From NCBI GenBank assembly GCA_963695375.1, contig OY968767.1, positions 2,790,001 through 2,854,000 on the forward strand: DNA of 64,000 bases, read 5' to 3'. The notes under the pieces are model-generated. The model did no database searches. It was not told where the DNA came from and was given only the letters and a program-made list of their open reading frames with translations. The DNA is from JACCVL01 sp963695375 (GTDB lineage: Bacteria; Actinomycetota; Actinomycetes; Propionibacteriales; Nocardioidaceae). The position numbers and the translations under genes were made by a program. Numbering within the stretch: the first letter of the stretch is position 1; each line of letters starts with the position of its first letter. Below, piece by piece: positions 51,002 through 59,869 of the stretch.

Positions 51002-52462
51002 ATGGCGTGGACGAAGGTGTCGGCCCTGCGGATGGCCCATCTGCTCGGCGAGCTTCCCGGCGGCATGCCGGCCTACCAGGGGCTGGCGGCCCGGGTCCGC
51101 CGACTGGTCGGCGAGGGCCGGCTCGGCCGGGATGACCAGCTGCCCAGCGAGCGCGACCTCGCCGGCGTCCTGGCGGTGAGCCGGACGACCGTGACCCGCG
51201 CCTACGCCGAGCTGGTCCGGACCGGCCACGCCGAGGCCCGGCGCGGGTCCGGCACCGTCGTCCGAGTGCCCGGCAGCAGCAGCGGAGCGCTGGGCCGGCC
51301 GCTGGTCGCGGTGCACGCGGTCGGCGAGGGCCGGATCGACCTCACCTGTGCCGCTCCGGAGGCGGTGCCACAGGTGCACGCCGCGTTCGGCTGGGCGATG
51401 GAGCAGCTGCCGGCCCAGCTGCGCGGCAGCGGCTACTACCCGGAGGGACTTCCGGAGCTACGCGAGCTGATCGCGCACGGGTATGCCAGCCGCGGCGCCC
51501 GCACCGACCCCGACCAGATCGTGGTGACTTCGGGCGCGCTGGCCGGTCTCGCGGTCGTGGGCGCGATGTCGGTCTCTCCCGGGGACCGGGTGCTCACCGA
51601 GTCCCCGGCCTATCCGAACGCCGTCGAGACGCTTCGCCGGGCGCACGCCAGGATCGTCGCGCACCCGGTCGCCGACGGCTGGGACCTGCCGACGCTGACC
51701 AGCACGCTCCGCCGGGCCAGGCCCCGGCTGGCGCTGCTGATGCCGGACTTCCACAACCCCACCGGTGCCCTGATGGACGACGAGACGCGGGAGCGGGTGG
51801 CTGCGGCGCTGGCCCGCACCAAGACCGTCCCGGTCGTGGACGAGAGCAGCGCCGACCTGGTGCTGGACGACGGACCGCTGCCCCGCGCGTTCGCCGCGTC
51901 CGGGTCCGACGTGGTGTCGGTCGGTGGCGTGAGCAAGTCGCTGTGGGCCGGGCTCCGGATCGGCTGGATCCGCGCGCCGCGGGCGCTGGTGCCCGACCTG
52001 GTTCGAGCCCGGGCGACGATCGACCTCGGCTCGTCGGTGGTGGACCAGCTGGCGGTGACCGCCCTGCTGCGAGACCGCGACCAGTCCCTCGCCGAGCGAC
52101 GCGACGGCCTGCGCCGGGGCCGGGACGCGCTGGCGGCCGGGCTCGCCGCCCGGCTCCCGGACTGGCGGTTCGTCCTGCCCCGCGGCGGGCTCAGCCTCTG
52201 GTGCCGGCTGCCCGCGCCGGTGGGCTCCGCGATCGTGGCGGCCGCCGAGCGGCGGGGCCTGCTGTTGGTCAGCGGTGGCCGGTTCGCCCCCGACGGCGGC
52301 CTCGAGGACCAGCTCCGGCTGCCGTTCACCGCGCCGGCGGCGATCTATGCCGAGGCGGTGCGCCGGCTCGCCGAGGCGTTCGAGGAGGTGCGGGGCGACG
52401 CCGAGTCGGGCCGGGCGGGTGCCCGCACCCTCCGAAGCGACCGGCGGCCGTTGATCGCCTGA
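51002..52462 (+). CDS. MocR-type (GntR + aminotransferase-fold) regulator, YczR-like
   Basis: A 486-residue protein: GntR winged helix (AYQGLAARVRRLVGEGRLGRDDQLPSERDLAGVL) then an aminotransferase-like fold with PLP lysine in VGGVSKSLWAGLRIGW. Such proteins bind PLP as effector and usually regulate the divergent gene, here the YczE-like membrane protein. The ATG at 51002 is preferred over 50960 for fit. It ends six bases from serA. Confidence 0.88.
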   Translation: MAWTKVSALRMAHLLGELPGGMPAYQGLAARVRRLVGEGRLGRDDQLPSERDLAGVLAVSRTTVTRAYAELVRTGHAEARRGSGTVVRVPGSSSGALGRPLVAVHAVGEGRIDLTCAAPEAVPQVHAAFGWAMEQLPAQLRGSGYYPEGLPELRELIAHGYASRGARTDPDQIVVTSGALAGLAVVGAMSVSPGDRVLTESPAYPNAVETLRRAHARIVAHPVADGWDLPTLTSTLRRARPRLALLMPDFHNPTGALMDDETRERVAAALARTKTVPVVDESSADLVLDDGPLPRAFAASGSDVVSVGGVSKSLWAGLRIGWIRAPRALVPDLVRARATIDLGSSVVDQLAVTALLRDRDQSLAERRDGLRRGRDALAAGLAARLPDWRFVLPRGGLSLWCRLPAPVGSAIVAAAERRGLLLVSGGRFAPDGGLEDQLRLPFTAPAAIYAEAVRRLAEAFEEVRGDAESGRAGARTLRSDRRPLIA

Positions 52463-52468
52463 GCGCCG

Positions 52469-54061
52469 TCAGCTCGGCCGGAGGGTGACCCGGCGGACCC
52501 AGTCGGCCGACATGGCCTCCCGGACCTCCTCGCCGATCTCGGCGGACACCGCCGAGTCCACCGCGAGCACGACCAGCGCCCGGCCGCCCCGCCGGTCGCG
52601 ACTGACCTGCATGCCGGCGATGTTGATCCCGGCGTCGCCGAGCAGGGCGCCGACGGTGCCGATCATGCCCGGCCGGTCCTGGTAGCGGACGACGAGCAGG
52701 AAGTCGGTCGGCTCGATCTCGACGTCGAACCCGTCGATCTCGACCAGCCGCTCCCGTTGCTGGATACCGACCAGCGTCCCGGACACCGACACCTGGCTGC
52801 CGTCGGCCCGGGTGCCGCGCAGCGTCACCAGGTTGCGGTGGTCGGCGCTCTCCGGGTCGGTGAGCAGCCGGACCTCGAGACCGCGCTCGGAGGCGAGCAG
52901 CGGGGCGTTGACGTAGGAGACGTTCTCCTCCACCACGTCGGCGAAGACGCCCTTGAGGGCCGCCAGCTCCAGCACCTTGACGTCATGGGCGGTGATCTCG
53001 CCGCGCACCTCGACGTCGAGCTGTTGGGCGATGCCGTCGGCCAGCGTGGTGAAGATCCGGCCGAGCCGCTCGGTCAGGCCGATCCCGGGCCGGACGTCCT
53101 CGGCGATGACGCCGCCCTGCACGTTCACGGCGTCGGGGACGAGCTCGCCGGACAGCGCCAGCCGCACCGAGCGGGCCACCGCGAGCCCGGCCTTCTCCTG
53201 CGCCTCGTCGGTGCTGGCGCCGAGGTGCGGGGTCGCGACGACGTTGTCCAGCTCGAACAGCGGCGAGTCGGTGCACGGCTCCTGGGCGTACACGTCGATG
53301 CCCAGCGCACCGACCCGGCCCTCCTTCAGCGCGGCGTGCAGCGCCTGCTCGTCGACGATGCCGCCGCGGGCGGCGTTCACCACGATCACGCCGGGCTTGA
53401 CCCGATGCAGCTGGTCGGCGCCGATCAACCCCGCGGTCTCCGCGGTCTTCGGCAGGTGGACCGAGATGACGTCGGACTCAGCGAGCAGCTCGTCCAGCCC
53501 GACCAGGCGCACGCCCATCTGCGCCGCCCGGCCCGCCTGGACGTACGGGTCGTAGGCGATCACGTGCATCCCGAAGGCGGACAGCCGCTGTGCCACGAGC
53601 ACGCCGATCCGGCCGAGGCCGAGGATGCCGACCGTCTTCTCGTACAGCTCGACGCCGCTGAAAGCACTGCGCTTCCACTGCCCGGCGCGGAGCGCCTCGC
53701 TGGCGGGCACGATCCGCCGGGCGGCCGCGACCAGCAGCCCCACCGCCAGCTCGGCCGCGCTCACGATGTTCGACGTCGGGGCGTTGACGACCATCACGCC
53801 GGACTGGGTGGCCGCCCGCACGTCGACGTTGTCGAGGCCGACACCGGCCCGGGCGACGACCTTGAGTCGGGTCGCGGCGGTGAGGACCTCCTGGTCGACG
53901 CGGGTCGCGCTGCGCACCAGCAGCGCATCCGCGTCGCCGACCGTCGCGAGCAGGTCGGCCCGGTCCGACCCGTCACACCGCCGGATCTCGAAGTCGGGCC
54001 CGAGGGCGCCGACCGTGGCCGGGGACAGCTCTTCGGCGAGGAGGACGACGGGCTTGCTCAC
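52469..54061 (-). CDS. serA: D-3-phosphoglycerate dehydrogenase
   Basis: A 530-residue SerA of the long actinobacterial type. The NAD motif GILGLGRIGVLVAQR is near residue 145; the catalytic Arg, Glu and His are in NAARGGIV, EPCTDSPL region and ATPHLGAS. It continues with the intervening domain and the C-terminal ACT domain (RYQDRPGMIGTVGALL) that binds serine. It sits near the leu-ilv genes as in mycobacteria. It converges on the yczR-like gene. Confidence 0.96.
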   Translation of the reverse strand: MSKPVVLLAEELSPATVGALGPDFEIRRCDGSDRADLLATVGDADALLVRSATRVDQEVLTAATRLKVVARAGVGLDNVDVRAATQSGVMVVNAPTSNIVSAAELAVGLLVAAARRIVPASEALRAGQWKRSAFSGVELYEKTVGILGLGRIGVLVAQRLSAFGMHVIAYDPYVQAGRAAQMGVRLVGLDELLAESDVISVHLPKTAETAGLIGADQLHRVKPGVIVVNAARGGIVDEQALHAALKEGRVGALGIDVYAQEPCTDSPLFELDNVVATPHLGASTDEAQEKAGLAVARSVRLALSGELVPDAVNVQGGVIAEDVRPGIGLTERLGRIFTTLADGIAQQLDVEVRGEITAHDVKVLELAALKGVFADVVEENVSYVNAPLLASERGLEVRLLTDPESADHRNLVTLRGTRADGSQVSVSGTLVGIQQRERLVEIDGFDVEIEPTDFLLVVRYQDRPGMIGTVGALLGDAGINIAGMQVSRDRRGGRALVVLAVDSAVSAEIGEEVREAMSADWVRRVTLRPS

Positions 54062-54179
54062 GAGGAGTCCTTAGCGGGGGTCGTGGGTCGCGTGCGGTAC
54101 GGACGCACGACGCTGTGCCCCGGTCGAGTCTAGCCGTGGATCAGGGATCGGCCAGGCGACTCGTCCCTGCGGGCGATCG

Positions 54180-54452
54180 TCACTCGGTGCGAGACAGCCG
54201 CAGCCAGCCGAGCATGCCGATGCCGAACACGAGCATCGCCAGCCCCGACCACAGGTTGATGTCGATCCCGGCCGCCTGCTCCTCCGCGTCGGCGGAGTCG
54301 ACCACGCCCACCACGGTCACCACCAGGCCGTAGAAGACGAACAGCCCGCCGATCACCGAGCGGACGTCGAACAGCTTGTTCGCCGAGCTCGGGGCCGGTT
54401 GCTCCGTGGGCTCGGTGGGCTCGGTGGGCGCAGGGTCGCCGGCGTCGGTCAT
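54180..54452 (-). CDS. Small two-TM membrane protein downstream of the symporter
   Basis: A 90-residue protein: a Pro/Glu/Thr-rich N-terminus (PTEPTEPTEQPAP) and two membrane helices (VIGGLFVFYGLVVTVVGVV and LWSGLAMLVFGIGMLGWL). ATG at 54452, 14 bases after the symporter end. Function unknown; the position suggests an accessory of the transporter. Confidence 0.65.
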   Translation of the reverse strand: MTDAGDPAPTEPTEPTEQPAPSSANKLFDVRSVIGGLFVFYGLVVTVVGVVDSADAEEQAAGIDINLWSGLAMLVFGIGMLGWLRLSRTE

Positions 54453-54465
54453 GGTCGATCTCCCA

Positions 54466-56169
54466 TCAGAGGAAGGGAAGGTAGAGGACGGCAGCCAGGG
54501 CGAGGGCTCCGACACCGAGCGGCACCGGCCGCAGCCACCAGGGGTCGCGGCTGACGCCCATGTCGGTGTCGGTCACCGCTGTTCCGTAGACCAGGCCCTC
54601 CAACTCCTCGGGCCGCTTCGGCTCGGTGAACAGGCTGACCACGACGCTGACGAGGGCATCGGCGAGGAACGCCAGAACGGCCGCCCAGAAGCTGGCCGCC
54701 AGGGCCGACCCGAACTCGAAGAGCAGCGGTTCGTCGAAGCCGAAGCTGTCCACACCGCTCTCGGAGGTGACGAAGATGAAGCCGGCGGTCGCCGTCCCGG
54801 CCACCAGTCCGGAGATGCCGGCGGTGGCGGTCATGCGGCGCCAGAACATCGCGATGATGAACGTGGCGAAAAGTGGCGCGTTGAAGATCGAGAACAGCGC
54901 CTGGATGTAGTTCATGATGTTGCTGTATCCGGCCGCGATGAACGCGGTGCCGATCCCGATCAGCACGCCCACGACGGTCACGATGCGGCCGACGCGCAGG
55001 TAGTAGACGTCCTCCCGGTCCTTGCGGACGTAGTCCTGCCAGATGTCGTAGGTGAACACCGTGTTGAAGCTCGACACGTTGGCCGCCATGCCTGCCATGA
55101 AGGCGGCCAGCAGGCCGGTCACCGCGACGCCGAGAACCCCGTTGGGCAGGTACTTCTCCATCAGCAGCGGAATCGCGTTGTTGTACTGGAAGGCGCCGGT
55201 CTCCGCGCCCAGCTGCGGGAACTCCACCAGCGCGACCAGTCCGGGGATGATGGTCAGCGCCGGGATGAGGATCTTCGGGTAGGCACCGATCATCGGCGTC
55301 CGGCGAGCGGCCGACATGTCCTTCGCCGACAGCGCTCGCTGCACCTCGGCGAAGTTGGTGGTCCAGTAGCCGAAGGACAGCACGAACCCGAGTCCGAAGA
55401 CGATCGCGATCCAGTTCGCCCCGATCGGGTTCGTGACGTCCCCGACGCCGGTGCCGCCCCAGGCGGAGAAGAAGCCCTCACCGCCGGCGGGGTTCGCGGA
55501 GACCTTGTCCTTCAGCCCCGACCAGCCGCCGTTGGCCGCCAGGCCGACCACGACCAGCGGGACCAGTCCGGCCAGGATGACGAAGAACTGCAGGACCTCG
55601 TTGTAGATGGCCGACGACAGCCCGCCGGCGGTGATGTAGACGAGCACGAAGGCGGCAGCGACGATGATGGCCAGCCAGACCGGCCAGCCCAGCAGCCCCT
55701 GCATGACGATCGCCAGCGCGTACAGGTTGACGCCCGCGATCAGGACCGACGCCACCGCGAAGCTGAGCGCGTTGAACAGGTGTGCGCGGTTGTCGAAGCG
55801 ACGGCGGAGGTATTCCGGGACGCTGCGCACCTTGGACCCGTAGTAGAACGGCATCATCACGATGCCGAGGAACACCATCGCCGGGATGGCCCCGAGCCAG
55901 TAGAAGTGCACGGTGGCGACGCCGTACTGGGCGCCGTTGGCGGCCATCCCGAGGATCTCCAGCGCGCCGAGGTTCGCGGCGATGAAGGCCAGCCCGGTGA
56001 TCCAGGCGGGGAGGGAGCGGCCGGACAGCAGGAAGTCCAGGCTGGACGAGATGCTCGACCGCGCCGCCAGCCCGATACCGATCACGACGAGGAAGTACGC
56101 GCCGAGCAGGGTGTAGTCGATCCAGCTGAGGTCCAGCCGGAGTTGGGAGGCTGCTGCCAGCTGGTGCAC
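54466..56169 (-). CDS. Sodium:solute symporter family protein
   Basis: A 567-residue SSS-family transporter with about 13-14 membrane segments. The family signatures are seen in FLLSGRSLPAWITGLAFIAAN, AGGLSSAIYNEVLQFFVI and YPKILIPALTIIPGL. Resembles sugar/proline or monocarboxylate symporters; substrate not known. GTG start at 56169. It is inserted between serA and ilvC on the ilv strand. Confidence 0.9.
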   Translation of the reverse strand: MHQLAAASQLRLDLSWIDYTLLGAYFLVVIGIGLAARSSISSSLDFLLSGRSLPAWITGLAFIAANLGALEILGMAANGAQYGVATVHFYWLGAIPAMVFLGIVMMPFYYGSKVRSVPEYLRRRFDNRAHLFNALSFAVASVLIAGVNLYALAIVMQGLLGWPVWLAIIVAAAFVLVYITAGGLSSAIYNEVLQFFVILAGLVPLVVVGLAANGGWSGLKDKVSANPAGGEGFFSAWGGTGVGDVTNPIGANWIAIVFGLGFVLSFGYWTTNFAEVQRALSAKDMSAARRTPMIGAYPKILIPALTIIPGLVALVEFPQLGAETGAFQYNNAIPLLMEKYLPNGVLGVAVTGLLAAFMAGMAANVSSFNTVFTYDIWQDYVRKDREDVYYLRVGRIVTVVGVLIGIGTAFIAAGYSNIMNYIQALFSIFNAPLFATFIIAMFWRRMTATAGISGLVAGTATAGFIFVTSESGVDSFGFDEPLLFEFGSALAASFWAAVLAFLADALVSVVVSLFTEPKRPEELEGLVYGTAVTDTDMGVSRDPWWLRPVPLGVGALALAAVLYLPFL

Positions 56170-56280
56170 CGCGGTACCCCCGTCCGCCCGTCCCGGGCCG
56201 CGCCGTCGAGTCGGACGGACTGTGACATGCCGGACATGGCGCCGCAACCCGGCGCGCGGGGTGCGATGGGCGGAGCGGGC

Positions 56281-57309
56281 TCAGCGGCTGGCGGTGCCCT
56301 CGGTGTAGTCGTCGTCCTGGTCCCTGACCCAGCTCATCAGCTTGCGCAGTTCGCGACCGGTGGCCTCGATCGGGTGCTTCTCGGCCGCCGCCCGGAAGCT
56401 GGCGAACTCCGGGCCGCCGGCGTCCTGGTCGGCGATGAACCGGTCGGCGAACGCACCGCTGCGCACGTCGGCCAGCACGTCGGCCATCCGCGCCTTGACC
56501 GACGCGTCGATGATCCGCGGCCCGGACACGTAGTCGCCGTACTCGGCGGTGTCCGACACCGACCAGCGCTGTTTGGCGATGCCACCCTCGTACATCAGGT
56601 CGACGATCAGCTTGAGCTCGTGCAGGCACTCGAAGTAGGCCACCTCGGGCTGATACCCCGCCTCGACCAACGTCTCGAAGCCGGCCGTGACCAGTGCCGA
56701 GGCGCCACCGCAGAGGACCGCCTGCTCGCCGAACAGGTCGGTCTCGGTCTCCTCGGTGAAGGTGGTCTTGATCCCCCCGGCGCGCAACCCGCCGATCGCC
56801 TTGGCATAGGCCAGCGTGAGGTCCCAGGCGCCGCCTGAGGCGTCCTGCTCGACGGCGACCAGCACCGGCACGCCGCGACCGACGGTGTACTCGCGGCGGA
56901 CCAGATGGCCGGGGCCCTTGGGGGCGACCATGCAGACGTCGACGCCGGGCGGCGGCTTGACGTAGCCGAACCGGATGTTGAAACCGTGCCCGAAGAGGAC
57001 GGCGTCGCCGTCCACCAGGTTGGGCTCGATGGCCTCGGTGTAGAGCGCACGCTGGGCCGGGTCCGGGGCCAGGACGACGATCAGGTCGGCCTCCTCGCAG
57101 GCCTCGTAGGGCGTGAGCACCGTCAGCCCCTCCGCCTCGGCCCGCGGACGGCTGCGCGACCCGTCCGGCAGCCCGACGCGCACGTCGACACCGGAGTCCC
57201 GCAGCGACAGGGCGTGCGCATGCCCCTGGCTGCCGTAGCCGAGCACCGTCACGTTGCGCTGCTGCACGACGCCGAGGTCGGCGTCGTCGTCGTAGAACAT
57301 CTCGGCCAC
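56281..57309 (-). CDS. ilvC: Ketol-acid reductoisomerase (class I)
   Basis: A 342-residue KARI. The NADPH loop GYGSQGHAHALSLRDSG is near residue 24; acid residues DLFGEQAVLCGG and the ILV-binding ECLHELKLIVDLMYEGG follow. It isomerises and reduces acetolactate and acetohydroxybutyrate. GTG at 57309, 26 bases after ilvN. Its usual companion order ilvB-ilvN-ilvC is kept. Confidence 0.97.
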   Translation of the reverse strand: MAEMFYDDDADLGVVQQRNVTVLGYGSQGHAHALSLRDSGVDVRVGLPDGSRSRPRAEAEGLTVLTPYEACEEADLIVVLAPDPAQRALYTEAIEPNLVDGDAVLFGHGFNIRFGYVKPPPGVDVCMVAPKGPGHLVRREYTVGRGVPVLVAVEQDASGGAWDLTLAYAKAIGGLRAGGIKTTFTEETETDLFGEQAVLCGGASALVTAGFETLVEAGYQPEVAYFECLHELKLIVDLMYEGGIAKQRWSVSDTAEYGDYVSGPRIIDASVKARMADVLADVRSGAFADRFIADQDAGGPEFASFRAAAEKHPIEATGRELRKLMSWVRDQDDDYTEGTASR

Positions 57310-57335
57310 GGGAAGCTCCTGTTCGAGGGGTCGGA

Positions 57336-57860
57336 TCAGCCGGTCTGGGTGACCGGACGCAGCGTGCGGTCGGTGATCGAGCGGCCACCGCGGCCGATGG
57401 CCACCATGCCGGACTGGACGAGCTCACGGATCCCGAAGGGCTCCAGGACCCGCAGCATGGCCGCCAGCTTGTCGGGGTTCCCGGTCGCCTCGATGGTCAC
57501 TGCGTCCGGGTTCACGTCGACCACCTTGGCGCGGAACAGCTGCACGGTCTCCAGCACCTGGCTGCGCGTCGCCGCGTCCGCCCGCACCTTGACGAGCACC
57601 AGCTCTCGCTCGACGCCGGTCCCCGGCTCCAGCTGGACGATCTTGATCACGTTCACCAGCTTGTTGAGCTGCTTGGTCACCTGCTCCAGCGGTTGCTCGG
57701 CGACGTTGACGACGATGGTCATCCGGGAGATCTCGGGGTGCTCGGTCGGACCGACCGCCAGCGAGTCGATGTTGAACCCGCGGCGGGCGAACAGACTGGA
57801 GATGCGGGCCAGCGCGCCCGGCGTGTTCTCGACCAGGACAGACAGCGTGTGGCGGCTCAC
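57336..57860 (-). CDS. ilvN: Acetolactate synthase small subunit
   Basis: A 174-residue ACT-domain regulatory subunit (MSRHTLSVLVENTPGALARISSLFARRGFNIDSL) that binds Val/Leu and controls IlvB. The C-terminal half is the second regulatory domain. The GTG at 57860 overlaps the ilvB stop (GTGA). Confidence 0.97.
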   Translation of the reverse strand: MSRHTLSVLVENTPGALARISSLFARRGFNIDSLAVGPTEHPEISRMTIVVNVAEQPLEQVTKQLNKLVNVIKIVQLEPGTGVERELVLVKVRADAATRSQVLETVQLFRAKVVDVNPDAVTIEATGNPDKLAAMLRVLEPFGIRELVQSGMVAIGRGGRSITDRTLRPVTQTG

Positions 57861-59605
57861 TGCTCCTCCTCGCGGTCCCACACCGGCGCCATGTCCCGGG
57901 CGACCTTGATGTCGTCGTTGCTCGTGCCGGCGGCGACCATCGGCCACACCATGGCATCGCGGTGCACACCGAAGTCGACCACGACCGGCCGGTCGTCGAC
58001 CGCCATCGCCTGGGCGACCACGGCGTCCACGTCCTCCGGCTTGTCGCAGCGCAGTCCGACACACCCGTACGCCTCCGCCAGCTTGGCGAAGTCCGGGATC
58101 CGCGACGAGTGCAGGTCGGTGTTCGAGTAGCGCCCGCCGTAGAACAGCGTCTGCCACTGCCGCACCATCCCGAGCGCGTCGTTGTTGATGACCGCGACCT
58201 TGATCGGGATCTGCTCGAGGGCGCAGGTGGCCAGCTCCTGGTTGGTCATCTGGAAGCAGCCGTCGCCGTCGATCGCCCACACCACCCGCTCGGGCGTGCC
58301 GACCTTGGCCCCCATGGCCGCGGGCACCGCGTAGCCCATCGTGCCGAGCCCGCCGGAGTTGATCCACGACCGCGGCCGCTCGTAGCGGACGAACTGGCTG
58401 GCCCACATCTGGTGCTGCCCCACCCCCGCGACGTACGTCGCCTCCGGGCCGGCGGCCGCAGCGATCCGCTCGATGACGTACTGCGGTGCCAGCGAACCGT
58501 CCTCCGGCGCCTCGTAGCCGACCGGGTAGCGCTCGGCCAGCCCGCGGGTCCACCTCGCCCAGGCGGTGTAGTCCCCGGCCGTCTGCGCGGCCCGGTCCGC
58601 CTCCACCGCCGCGACCAGGTCGCGGATGATCTCGCGACAGTCGCCCACAATCGGGACGTCGGCGTGCCGGTTCTTCGAGATCTCGGCCGGGTCGATGTCG
58701 GCGTGGATGACGCGGGCGTCGGGGGCGAAGGTGTCCAGTCGTCCGGTCACCCGGTCGTCGAAGCGCACCCCCAGCGCGACCAGCAGGTCCGAGCGCTGCA
58801 GGGCCGCGACCGCGGCGACCGACCCGTGCATCCCGGGCATCCCCAGGTGCTGGGGGTGCGAGTCGGGCAGGGCGCCCCGGCCCATCAGCGTGGTGACGAC
58901 CGGGATGCCGGTGAGATCGGCGAGCCGGGCGAGCTCGACCGAGGCGTCGGCCTTGATCACACCGCCGCCCACGTAGAGCACCGGGCGCTGGGCGGCGGCG
59001 ATCAGCCGAGCGGCCTCGCGGATCTGCTTGCCGTGCGGCCGCGTCGTCGGGCGGTATCCCGGCAGCGCCAGCTCGGTCGGGTAGTCGAAGGTCGTCATCG
59101 CCTGCAGCGCGTCCTTGGCCACGTCGACGAGGACCGGACCGGGCCGTCCGGTCGACGCGATGTGGAACGCCTCGGCGACCGTGCGCGGGATCTCCGCCGG
59201 ATCGGTGACGAGATAGCTGTGCTTGGTGATCGGCATCGTGATGCCGCGGATGTCCGCCTCCTGGAAGGCGTCGGTCCCGATCGCCCCTGACGACACCTGT
59301 CCGGTCACCGCCACGATCGGCACCGAGTCCATGTGCGCGTCGGCGAGCGGGGTCACCAGGTTCGTCGCACCCGGCCCCGACGTGGCCATGCACACACCGA
59401 CCTTGCCGGTCGCCTGGGCGTAGCCCTGGGCGGCATGGCCGGCGCCCTGCTCGTGCCGGACCAACACGTGCCGGATCTGGGTGGAGTCGAACAGCGGGTC
59501 GTAGGCCGGGAGGATGGCGCCGCCGGGGATACCGAACACGGTGTCCACACCCGCGTGCTCCAGCGACCGGATCAGGCTCTGTGCCCCCGTCATCTGCTCA
59601 CTCAT
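57857..59605 (-). CDS. ilvB: Acetolactate synthase large subunit
   Basis: A 582-residue ThDP enzyme making acetolactate/acetohydroxybutyrate. The activating Glu is in VRHEQGAGHAAQGYA; the ThDP motif GDGCFQMTNQEL is at the C-terminus. The ATG at 59605 has AGAGGAG upstream. It is preceded by a leader-peptide attenuator (59662-59784). Confidence 0.97.
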   Translation of the reverse strand: MSEQMTGAQSLIRSLEHAGVDTVFGIPGGAILPAYDPLFDSTQIRHVLVRHEQGAGHAAQGYAQATGKVGVCMATSGPGATNLVTPLADAHMDSVPIVAVTGQVSSGAIGTDAFQEADIRGITMPITKHSYLVTDPAEIPRTVAEAFHIASTGRPGPVLVDVAKDALQAMTTFDYPTELALPGYRPTTRPHGKQIREAARLIAAAQRPVLYVGGGVIKADASVELARLADLTGIPVVTTLMGRGALPDSHPQHLGMPGMHGSVAAVAALQRSDLLVALGVRFDDRVTGRLDTFAPDARVIHADIDPAEISKNRHADVPIVGDCREIIRDLVAAVEADRAAQTAGDYTAWARWTRGLAERYPVGYEAPEDGSLAPQYVIERIAAAAGPEATYVAGVGQHQMWASQFVRYERPRSWINSGGLGTMGYAVPAAMGAKVGTPERVVWAIDGDGCFQMTNQELATCALEQIPIKVAVINNDALGMVRQWQTLFYGGRYSNTDLHSSRIPDFAKLAEAYGCVGLRCDKPEDVDAVVAQAMAVDDRPVVVDFGVHRDAMVWPMVAAGTSNDDIKVARDMAPVWDREEEQ

Positions 59606-59661
59606 CGGTCTGCTGCTCCTCTGGGTCGGCACCCTGCGTGCGGCGCTGTCCACTGCATGGA

Positions 59662-59693
59662 AAAGCCCCCGACCCGACAGACGGACGGAGGCG
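59662..59693 (-). terminator. Attenuator terminator of the ilvB operon
   Basis: On the minus strand a stem (GCCTCCGTCC with GGTCGGGGGC, one mismatch and one G-U) of about nine paired bases and an 8-base loop is followed directly by UUUU. It lies 57 bases upstream of ilvB. Its 3' arm overlaps an alternative pairing with the leader end. Confidence 0.6.
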
Positions 59694-59730
59694 GCGCGTC
59701 GGCGACGACGTCGAACTCTGCTCGGACGGG

Positions 59731-59772
59731 TCAGCCAGCGCGCCGGCGGAGTACGAGGAGGTCAGGCTGCAC
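59731..59772 (-). CDS. ilvB leader peptide
   Basis: A 13-codon frame MQPDLLVLRRRAG (GTG start) with Leu-Leu-Val-Leu (CTC CTC GTA CTC). Its stop region CTGACCCG can pair with CGGGTCGG in the terminator 3' arm, eight bases with one G-U. This is the arrangement expected of ribosome-mediated attenuation of ilvB, known in Corynebacterium and predicted in other actinobacteria. The GTG lies six bases after the putative -10. Confidence 0.65.
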   Translation of the reverse strand: MQPDLLVLRRRAG

Positions 59773-59778
59773 CGCTCC

Positions 59779-59807
59779 AGCGTCGCCGGAGCGGCGTTCG
59801 CCGTCAA
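59779..59807 (-). promoter_or_regulatory. Candidate ilvB promoter (leaderless leader)
   Basis: Minus strand TTGACG (59807-59802) and GACGCT (59784-59779), 17 bases apart; the leader GTG starts six bases later, so the transcript would begin at or near the GTG. Confidence 0.5.
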
Positions 59808-59811
59808 GATC

Positions 59812-59829
59812 GTGAGACGGCCGTCTCAC
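59812..59829. promoter_or_regulatory. Perfect 18-bp palindrome upstream of the ilvB promoter
   Basis: GTGAGACGG and CCGTCTCAC are exactly complementary with no spacer. It lies just upstream of the candidate -35 and between ilvD and the leader, so it is a likely operator for a dimeric regulator. Confidence 0.5.
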
Positions 59830-59869
59830 CATCCGGCCAGGGACCCGACCAGGCACATGGCGGCGCGGC

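Noticed and set aside
54062..54179. Riboswitch or leader before serA
   Set aside because: No conserved structure or leader frame could be recognised.
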